This document shows, one piece after another, positions 53,226 to 60,018 of a DNA stretch of 64,000 bases (its first letter is position 1; each line of letters starts with the position of its first letter). The position numbers and the translations under genes were made by a program. The stretch is from Phocaeicola plebeius (lineage in GTDB: Bacteria; Bacteroidota; Bacteroidia; Bacteroidales; Bacteroidaceae): contig SFDG01000001.1 of assembly GCA_004558305.1 (NCBI GenBank), positions 1-64,000 on the forward strand, in the 5' to 3' direction. The notes under the pieces were generated by a model. It was given only the letters and a program-made list of their open reading frames with translations. It was not told the DNA's origin and did no database searches.

Positions 53226-53521
53226 TTTAAAATTTAAAATTTAAAATTCATGAGTCTCCATTACACTTTGTGTGAAACGATTCGATGTGGATGCCGTAGG
53301 GGCGGACCTGCGTGTCCGCCCGGCTGCCGAGGTGGATGTTTCCGGGCAGACACATAGGTCTGCCCCTACAGTTTCGTCATTGGTAGCTCCTTCACTACGA
53401 TGACAAGCAAGGAAATAATTTTAAATTTTAAATTCATAACAGATTCTTCACTACGATGACAAGCAGGGAGCAATTTTAAATTTTAAATTTTACATTTACT
53501 TTTACCTTTTAAATTCATAAC
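53226..53521. repeat. Composite repeat spacer between the GH20 and GH2 genes
   Basis: It carries the same modules in the same order as 51020-51341: AATTTAAAATTTAAAATT (53226-53247), here an added CCATTACACTTTGTGTGAAACGA-type block, the GTAGGGGCGGACC hairpin (arms 53295-53323 and 53342-53371), TTTCGTCATTGGTAG, TTCACTACGATGACAAGC, AATTTTAAATTTTAAATT, a second TTCACTACGATGACAAGC, and AATTTTAAATTTTAAATT. No gene is seen. Confidence 0.7.
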
Positions 53522-56191
53522 ATGAAAAAAGCAATGTTGACTTTCTGGCTGCTGCTGTGCTGTCTGGCAGCAGGAGCAGCCCATCAACCCGAATTCTCCA
53601 CGGCTGGCTTCTTCCAGCTACCTGAATCCGGGCGAGAAGTATTCTCGATGAATCCGGCCTGGCGCTTCCACAAGGGAGCCGCAGCCGGAGCCGAAGCCCG
53701 CGGGTTTGACGACTCGCAATGGGCAGTAGTGTCGTTGCCTCACGGGATTGACTATGTACCGACCGAGGCCAGTGGCTGTGTGAATTACCAGGGTGAAGTG
53801 TGGTACCGCAAGCACTTCACTCCCGATGCCCGTTTGCAGGGCAAAAAGCTGTTCCTGCATTTCGAAGCCATCATGGGCAAGAGCAAAGTCTATGTCAACG
53901 GACAGCTGCTGACGGAACATTTCGGCGGCTACCTGCCCGTCGTGGTCGACCTGACCGATGTCGTGGACTGGACGTCAGAAAACATCATCTCGGTCTGGGC
54001 CGACAACAGTGATGACCCGTATTATCCGCCCGGCAAGGCACAGGATGTGCTGGACTATACCTATTTCGGCGGTATCTACCGCGACTGCTGGCTGGTGGCA
54101 CACGACCGTCTGCACATCACCGACCCGAATTTCGAGCAGGTGGTGGCAGGAGGCGGCCTGTTCGTCTCCTACGACCGGGTGAGCAGCGAATCCGCACAGG
54201 TCAACCTGCGGCTGCACGTACGCAACGAGCGGAAGCAGGCCTTCTCCGGCGTGGCCGAGTTTGAGTTCCTCCGTCCCGACGGCACGCAGGCGGCCATCAT
54301 CAACCGTACGTTCTCAGCCAAGGCCGGACGGGCCGTTACCGTCGACGAACAGGTTGTGCTGAAATCGCCGTGCCTGTGGTCGCCCGAGCAGCCGCAGCTC
54401 TATCAACTGTTGGTTCGTCTTCGTGACAACGAGGGAAGGGTAGTGGATGGCTATCGCCGCCGCATCGGCGTGCGCAGTGTCGAATTCAAGGGACAGGACG
54501 GCTTCTGGCTGAACGGACAGCCCTACGAGTCACCGCTGATCGGTGCGAACCGTCACCAGGACTTCGCCGTGGTGGGCAATGCCGTACCGAACAGCCTCCA
54601 CTGGCGTGATGCGAAGAAGTTGCGGGATGCCGGACTGAAAGTCATCCGCAATGCCCATTGTCCGCAGGATCCTGCCTTTATGGATGCTTGTGATGAACTG
54701 GGACTGTTCGTGCTCGACAATACGCCGGGCTGGCAGTTTTGGAACGACGATCCCATTTTTGCCCAGCGCGTCTACAGCGACATCCGCAATTTGGTGCGCC
54801 GCGACCGTAACCATCCCTGCCTGTGGATGTGGGAACCTATCCTCAATGAGACCTGGTATCCTGCCGACTTTGCGCAAAAGACCCAGGCCATCGTGAACGA
54901 GGAATATCCTTTCCCGTATTGTTATTCCGGCTGTGATGCTACGGCCCGCGGCCACGAGTACTATTCCATCCAGTTCACCCATCCGATGAATGGTGGCGGT
55001 GGAGCGTTCAGTGCCCAAAAGATTGATCCGAACCTGACCTACTTTACCCGTGAATGGGGCGATAACGTGGACGACTGGAGTTCGCACAATTCGCCCAGCC
55101 GTGTTGCCCGCAACTGGGGAGAGCAGGCCATGCTCATCCAGGCGCAGCATTATGCGCATCCGTCGTATCCCTATACCTCCTACGATGCCTTGTTCCGTAC
55201 CTCCCGCCAGCATGTGGGCGGCTGTCTGTGGCATTCGTTCGACCATCAGCGTGGCTATCATCCCGACCCCTTCTATGGCGGTATCATGGATGTGTTCCGC
55301 CAACCCAAGTATTCTTATTATATGTTCCAGTCGCAGCGTTCGTCCCGGCAGGAAGACCGCCTGTTTCAGACAGGTCCGATGGTGTACATTGCGCACGAAA
55401 TGACACCTTTCTCGCCCAAGGATGTGACGGTCTACTCGAACTGTGACGAGGTGCGCCTCACCTATAATAAGGGGGGGAAGGTGTTTACCTACCGCAAGCC
55501 GGTGCAGCAGGAGGGCATGCCTTCGCCCGTCATTACCTTCGAAGGGGTGTACGACTTCATGATCGATAAGTATATGTCGATGAATGAGAAAAAGCAGGAC
55601 GAAGTCTTCTTCCTGGCCGAAGGACTGATTGATGGAAAGGTGGTGGCCACCCACAAGGTATGTCCGGCTCGTCGTCCGGAGAAGATTCTGCTGTGGGTGG
55701 ATGATGAGCAGGTATCCCTTCAGGCAGACGGATCGGATGCGGTGGTAGTGGTGGCTGCCATTGCCGACAAGAGCGGTAACATTAAACGCCTGAACAACGA
55801 CTACGTCAAGTTTCGGGTGGAAGGGGAAGGACGCATCCTCGGTGGGGCCGATGTCTTGGCCAATCCGGCACCAGTGAAATGGGGAACCGCTCCCGTGCTG
55901 GTGCAGTCAACGCTGAAGCCCGGTATAATTAAGGTCACCGCCAGTGTATTGTTCGAAGGCTCGCAGATGCCGGTCAGCGGCACCATCGAACTGACAAGTG
56001 TCCCGGCTGCCCATCCGCAGGTGTTTGCCGCTGCCGAAGCCGAACTTCTTCCCATGGAGACGGGCCGTGCACTGACCGCCACGCTGAAGTCGGCTGCCGA
56101 GCTGGAGAGCGAGCAGCAGCTGCGCGATGCGAACAATCTCCGGCTGAAGGAAGTGGAACAGCAACAGCAGGATTTCGGCGAGAAGAAATAA
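53522..56191 (+). CDS. GH2 family glycosidase (beta-galactosidase-like), exported
   Basis: An 889-residue enzyme with a signal peptide (FWLLLCCLAAGAA) and the GH2 layout: jelly-roll (about 40-195, WRFHKGAAAGAEARGFDD, GEVWYRKHF, YVNGQLLTEHFGGY), Ig-like domain (about 210-325), barrel (about 330-630) with acid/base Glu443 in ILNETWYP and nucleophile Glu511 in FTREWGD, and C-terminal Ig-like domains (DKSGNIKRLNNDYVKFRVEGEG). Galactose, glucuronic acid or mannose specificity cannot be read reliably. It ends the PUL and completes the GH20 plus GH2 pair. Confidence 0.92.
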   Translation: MKKAMLTFWLLLCCLAAGAAHQPEFSTAGFFQLPESGREVFSMNPAWRFHKGAAAGAEARGFDDSQWAVVSLPHGIDYVPTEASGCVNYQGEVWYRKHFTPDARLQGKKLFLHFEAIMGKSKVYVNGQLLTEHFGGYLPVVVDLTDVVDWTSENIISVWADNSDDPYYPPGKAQDVLDYTYFGGIYRDCWLVAHDRLHITDPNFEQVVAGGGLFVSYDRVSSESAQVNLRLHVRNERKQAFSGVAEFEFLRPDGTQAAIINRTFSAKAGRAVTVDEQVVLKSPCLWSPEQPQLYQLLVRLRDNEGRVVDGYRRRIGVRSVEFKGQDGFWLNGQPYESPLIGANRHQDFAVVGNAVPNSLHWRDAKKLRDAGLKVIRNAHCPQDPAFMDACDELGLFVLDNTPGWQFWNDDPIFAQRVYSDIRNLVRRDRNHPCLWMWEPILNETWYPADFAQKTQAIVNEEYPFPYCYSGCDATARGHEYYSIQFTHPMNGGGGAFSAQKIDPNLTYFTREWGDNVDDWSSHNSPSRVARNWGEQAMLIQAQHYAHPSYPYTSYDALFRTSRQHVGGCLWHSFDHQRGYHPDPFYGGIMDVFRQPKYSYYMFQSQRSSRQEDRLFQTGPMVYIAHEMTPFSPKDVTVYSNCDEVRLTYNKGGKVFTYRKPVQQEGMPSPVITFEGVYDFMIDKYMSMNEKKQDEVFFLAEGLIDGKVVATHKVCPARRPEKILLWVDDEQVSLQADGSDAVVVVAAIADKSGNIKRLNNDYVKFRVEGEGRILGGADVLANPAPVKWGTAPVLVQSTLKPGIIKVTASVLFEGSQMPVSGTIELTSVPAAHPQVFAAAEAELLPMETGRALTATLKSAAELESEQQLRDANNLRLKEVEQQQQDFGEKK

Positions 56192-56514
56192 AATATTTAT
56201 TCTCTTTCTGTAGCCATCACACGTTGTGTGAAACGATTCTGAGAGGGTGTGTCAAAATAGAAAACGCCTGTCATTTTGCTTATCATGCAGGATGATAGTT
56301 TGAAATGTATCATTGGTTTTTGACACACCCTACCAATGACAAGTTGACAAATTGCCATTATCGAATCGTTTCACACCCCTATGTGATGGCGACTCAGGAT
56401 GACAAAGCAGAAGGAAAGTAGAAATATGGTTCTCGGACAGTCTGGGGGAGGAATCATCACAGCGAAGGAGCTAATGGACTTTTCGGTCTTCTTTGGTCTT
56501 CTTCGGAGGAGACA

Positions 56515-56652
56515 TCGCTTCGCAGCCTGTCGGAGCGGTGCTTCGCAGCCTGTCGAAGTAGTGCTTCACGGCCTGTTGAAGTAGTGCTTCACTGCCTGTC
56601 GAAGTGGTGCTTCACGGCCTGTCAAAGTGGTGCTTCACGGCCTGTTGGAGTG
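56515..56652. repeat. Tandem array of six 23-bp units
   Basis: Units such as GTGCTTCACGGCCTGTCGAA-GTG repeat head to tail at 56515, 56538, 56561, 56584, 56607 and 56630 with one to five changes each. Each unit has CTTC and GAAG that can pair across ACGGCCTGTC. There are no spacers, so it is not a CRISPR array. Confidence 0.8.
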
Positions 56653-56823
56653 GTGCTCTCGCACGGTAATGCGTAGCACCTGCGACGGAAAAAATTGCGT
56701 TGCGTTGCATGCAGTGCAACACAATTCCCACACAGGCGCGTGCGCGCGTACGTACATTATATATGCCATTCCTTTTCCGAGGCCGGCTTTTTACCTCCCC
56801 ACTTGCGGAAACGTCCCTCCCAC

Positions 56824-56922
56824 CAGGCCGTCCGAGAATCGTTTTTTCGCTTTCCTTTTTCCCTGACATTTCGAACGAAGTGAGAAATCTGTTGACACAA
56901 AGTGGATATATGCAGATGCTTC
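56824..56922. repeat. Dispersed repeat, inverse copy of 9331-9428
   Basis: Reading the minus strand gives the same succession of blocks as 9331-9428: GAAGCATCTG, ACTTTG, CTTCGTTCGAAATG, CAGGGAAAAAGGAAAGCG, AACGATTCTCGG. No flanking target duplication or terminal repeats could be recognised. Confidence 0.7.
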
Positions 56923-57234
56923 ACTACACATGATAATCTGATAGGTGTCCCAAGGTGTTCGGACAGGCTTCCCCGCGGCAGGGGTATCCGCACCGCTGAA
57001 AACGTTGCACTCTCGTTGCATGCAACGCCGAAAAGACCGTTTTTGTCTGGATTTTTCTAAAAATAGACGACTGCTACACCTTATATATCGCGCGTGTGTG
57101 TGGAAAGTGTGTTGCAGGGGAGTGCAACGCAACGTTTTCCACGCAGTGGTTGTTGGCCAGCCAAAAAGCGGTGCCGGAGTGTAGGTCGCCACGGTTGCTT
57201 TTTGTCATTCTCCATTTTAGTCAACCGGCAAGCC

Positions 57235-57759
57235 TCAAGGGGATTTCACCCGGCCTCCCTGCAGCCAGTGCTGGCGGTAATAGGGCTCGTCGAGCCGACT
57301 GACGATGACTCCCCGGGTGGTACTGGCATGGACGAACCGCCCTTGCTTCAGATAGATGCCTACATGCGAGGCAGTGCGGCGGTTGCGTCCGTTGTGGAAG
57401 AAGACCAAGTCGCCTTCCTGCAGGTGCTTCCTGCTGATTTTTTGACAATTGTACTTGCGCTGTGCCTCCGCATTGGGCTGTAAGGACTGGCGGAAGACGG
57501 AGCGGTAGAGCTGGCAGACCAGTCCCGAACAGTCCGTTCCCCGCTGGTCCTTTCCTCCGCTGCGGTAAGGTACGCCTATCCATGAAGCGGATTCCACATA
57601 CAGGCGGTGGTTGTCTTCCGGCGCAATGTCCATGTCCAGCACGATGGCGGCATGAGCCAGTTTGCGGAAATCATACCGGGGCGCCTTGGTGGCGCACGAA
57701 GAGAGCAGGATAAGGAGTATTCCGGTTAGTACGTAGTTCAGTTTCGAAGGGGTTCTCAT
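57235..57759 (-). CDS. NlpC/P60 (C40) peptidoglycan peptidase lipoprotein
   Basis: A 174-residue lipoprotein (LTGILLILLSSCATK, Cys22) with the NlpC/P60 catalytic set: Cys77 in RGTDCSGLVCQLY, His132 in SHVGIYL and His144 in FVHAST. It would cut gamma-D-Glu-containing stem peptides in the cell envelope. ATG at 57759 starts the signal peptide cleanly; a GTG 12 bases upstream overlaps the ABC gene's stop region. It is last in the minus-strand run M16 peptidase, permease, ATPase, NlpC. Confidence 0.93.
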   Translation of the reverse strand: MRTPSKLNYVLTGILLILLSSCATKAPRYDFRKLAHAAIVLDMDIAPEDNHRLYVESASWIGVPYRSGGKDQRGTDCSGLVCQLYRSVFRQSLQPNAEAQRKYNCQKISRKHLQEGDLVFFHNGRNRRTASHVGIYLKQGRFVHASTTRGVIVSRLDEPYYRQHWLQGGRVKSP

Positions 57760-57770
57760 GGCATAATACA

Positions 57771-58490
57771 CTATTTCAGGTGACTTTCCCCACTGAAGAA
57801 ATAGCTCTCCAGTTCAGCATTGGCACTGCCGTCCGTGTTCGGCAAATCACGCAGAATCTGTCCGTGTTCCATCAGCAGGATGCGGGTACTGATGTCCACC
57901 GTGTGCGTCAAGTTATGGCTCGACACGAGGATGGTCGCTTCCGTCTGTTCCCGATAGCTGCAGAGCAACTGTTTGAGGCTCGATTGGGTGGACGGGTCCA
58001 GGAAGTTGAACGGCTCGTCCAGAACAATCAGCTTCGGCTGGCTCAGGAGGGCGGCGAGGATTCCCACCTTCTGCTTGTTGCCCGCCGAGAAATTGCGGAT
58101 ATACTTGTTCTGTCCCATCACCTCGCCGTTCATGAACGCTTCGTAGGAGGCCAGCCGCTGATCGACGGTGGGTTTGTCTAAACCGCACATCTTGCCGACA
58201 AAATAGAAGTATTCTTCGGGTGTCAGGTAATCGATGAGGAAACTCTCGTCGAGGTAGGCCCCTGTCGATTCCTTCCACGCTTCGCTGGTGGCCACGTTGA
58301 TGCCGCCGATGCAGGCGGTGCCTTGGTCAGGGTGGAGCAGGTCGAGGATCAGACGGAACAGGGTACTTTTACCGGCCCCGTTGTTGCCGACCAATCCGAT
58401 GAATTCCCCGGTGCCGATGTGACATTCGGGAATGTCTACGGCCACTTTTTCGCCGTAGCATTTTTTGAGATGTGTAAGGGTGATATCCAT
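57771..58490 (-). CDS. ABC transporter ATP-binding protein
   Basis: A 239-residue ATPase: Walker A GLVGNNGAGKST (about 32-43), Q-loop area, signature NFSAGNKQKVGILAALL (a variant of LSGGQ), Walker B KLIVLDEPFNFLDP and the switch His in SSHNLTH. ATG at 58490 gives a standard N-terminus (MDITLTHLKKCYG). It lies 31 bases downstream of the DUF5687 permease gene, forming a two-component exporter whose cargo is unknown. Confidence 0.94.
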   Translation of the reverse strand: MDITLTHLKKCYGEKVAVDIPECHIGTGEFIGLVGNNGAGKSTLFRLILDLLHPDQGTACIGGINVATSEAWKESTGAYLDESFLIDYLTPEEYFYFVGKMCGLDKPTVDQRLASYEAFMNGEVMGQNKYIRNFSAGNKQKVGILAALLSQPKLIVLDEPFNFLDPSTQSSLKQLLCSYREQTEATILVSSHNLTHTVDISTRILLMEHGQILRDLPNTDGSANAELESYFFSGESHLK

Positions 58491-58521
58491 GTTTTTGTAA
58501 TTTTTTCTTTTTTGTTCCAGT

Positions 58522-60006
58522 TTATCGGGTAGCCCGGAATCCTTCCATGTTGGCATAGCGCCGGTGGAGGAAGCGGTGGTAGATGTTCCGTATCCAGTAC
58601 TTATGAGTGGCTACGGTAGCCAGTCCCAACACACCGAGGGTGATGTAGGCATACGTAGGCGGGAGGAACAAGGTCAGTAGTTTGTTGATGAGTAAAGGCA
58701 CGGTGAAACAGGTGCCTACCAGCAGGGTCTGGTACATGCTGTTACCCTGTTTACGTCCCATCAGTCCGGTGTTGAGGGGAGCCGTCTTGTTGTTGTAGAC
58801 TGCCAGTTGCATCATCAGGGCAAAGACGGGGCCCATCGTGAAGAACAGGTAGCCCACCGGCATGAGCAGGGGGAGGGTACCCCGACCGACGGCGATGAGG
58901 TTGAACAGGAAGGGAATGACCAGAAAGAGGCACTGCACATAGTACTTGGCCCGCATGAGGTCGAACAGGCTCTCCTTGTGTACCATCAGGCCGTCGATGT
59001 AGTTGCCTTCCACAGCCATAATCTGGCTGAGGGTAATCAGCCCCAGCACGCAGTAGCAGTAGAGGCAGACGAAGTTGTTCATGTAGCTGCCCTCTCCATA
59101 GATGTCGAACCACAGGAAGGCAGCAAACATACACATGATGGTAATGAACCCCCAGAACTGGCTGCGGGGCGACTTGTTACGGAAAATCATCTTCAGTTCC
59201 AGCTGCATGTATTCGCCCACCCGTCCGTAGCGGTTGAGGAAGGTGTAGCGACGAAGGTGCTTGACCTGCGTGTCTTCCGTCCTCGACAGTTCACTGTGGA
59301 TTAGACGGATCTGTACGATGTAGTTGACCCATCCCATGAGGAAGATGGCTGCCAGTGTGCCGAGGAAGGCCCACACGTTGCCACGGATATAGCCTTCGCC
59401 CAAGTACATGGAGGCCGTGGTCACCCATCCCTTGTCGGGTAGGAACTCCAGTAGGGCTAATAGGCCGTAGACGGGAACGAGCAGAAAGATCCAAGCAAAC
59501 CGCTGTCGTTTAAGTACACGGATCAGCATGCTCCAGAAGCCGTTGAAGACCATCAGCAGCCAGATGCCGACGGCATAGCTGAGGACTCCCGTCAGACCAT
59601 AGAATCGGGTTACGGTGAGCAGGGCAAAGGGGACGAAGAAAAAGAGGAAGAAGAGGTTGTAGGAGTCTAAGGCCGATTCGATGAGCAGACAGCTCATGAC
59701 ACGTTTCCGTGACACGGGCAACAACAGGAGGGGACGGATGTCCTGTACCGGCGTGCTCATGAGCAGCCGGATAAGGAAATCGATGACCAGGAAGATAAGC
59801 AGTCCTTTGTTGAGCACGTGATACGGTTCCAGGTGGGTGATGCCTTCCCGGAAAGCCAGGGCTATCATCACACCGAAGAAGAGGAGATAGGCCGCCCAAA
59901 AGGCGACCATGAAGCCCATGAGCAGCCGGGCGAAGCGGTTCTTGTCGAACATCGGACTTCGCCGGGCTGCCAGGCGTTGGTTTCTGCGGAGATCGAAGAA
60001 AAGCAT
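58522..60006 (-). CDS. ABC transporter permease, DUF5687 family
   Basis: A 494-residue membrane protein with about 11 hydrophobic segments and the DUF5687 features: ARRSPMFDKNRFARLL near the N-terminus, LLLPVSRKRVMSCLLIESALDSYN about 95-115, and ELKMIFRNKSPRSQFW in the middle. DUF5687 proteins are permeases paired with the following ATPase in Bacteroidetes. It lies 12 bases after the M16 peptidase gene, so an envelope task shared by the two is possible. Confidence 0.9.
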   Translation of the reverse strand: MLFFDLRRNQRLAARRSPMFDKNRFARLLMGFMVAFWAAYLLFFGVMIALAFREGITHLEPYHVLNKGLLIFLVIDFLIRLLMSTPVQDIRPLLLLPVSRKRVMSCLLIESALDSYNLFFLFFFVPFALLTVTRFYGLTGVLSYAVGIWLLMVFNGFWSMLIRVLKRQRFAWIFLLVPVYGLLALLEFLPDKGWVTTASMYLGEGYIRGNVWAFLGTLAAIFLMGWVNYIVQIRLIHSELSRTEDTQVKHLRRYTFLNRYGRVGEYMQLELKMIFRNKSPRSQFWGFITIMCMFAAFLWFDIYGEGSYMNNFVCLYCYCVLGLITLSQIMAVEGNYIDGLMVHKESLFDLMRAKYYVQCLFLVIPFLFNLIAVGRGTLPLLMPVGYLFFTMGPVFALMMQLAVYNNKTAPLNTGLMGRKQGNSMYQTLLVGTCFTVPLLINKLLTLFLPPTYAYITLGVLGLATVATHKYWIRNIYHRFLHRRYANMEGFRATR

Positions 60007-60018
60007 GACGGGACTTGA

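Larger units (their letters stand above)
56192..57234. repeat. 1 kb gene-free mosaic of repeats
   Basis: Between convergent GH2 and NlpC genes lies a patchwork. It contains CCATCACACGTTGTGTGAAACGA (near 56211), an inverted repeat AGGGTGTGTCAAAA (56244-56257 with 56318-56331), six 23-bp tandem units (56515-56652), GTTGCA/TGCAAC-rich blocks (56681-56765, 57001-57030, 57081-57146) and a 99-bp copy of the 9331-9428 repeat (56824-56922). The open frames that cross it run through repeats and none looks like a gene. Confidence 0.75.

Noticed and set aside
51020..53521. Invertible promoter segment of the Bacteroides phase-variation type
   Set aside because: Inverse AT tracts flank the hairpins, but no promoter consensus lies between them and no site-specific recombinase gene is in the window.
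56515..56652. Possible CRISPR array
   Set aside because: Units are contiguous with no spacers, and no cas gene is in the window.
56399..57184. Several 60-130 codon frames in the repeat mosaic
   Set aside because: All run through tandem or inverted repeats with no ribosome-binding context or domain.
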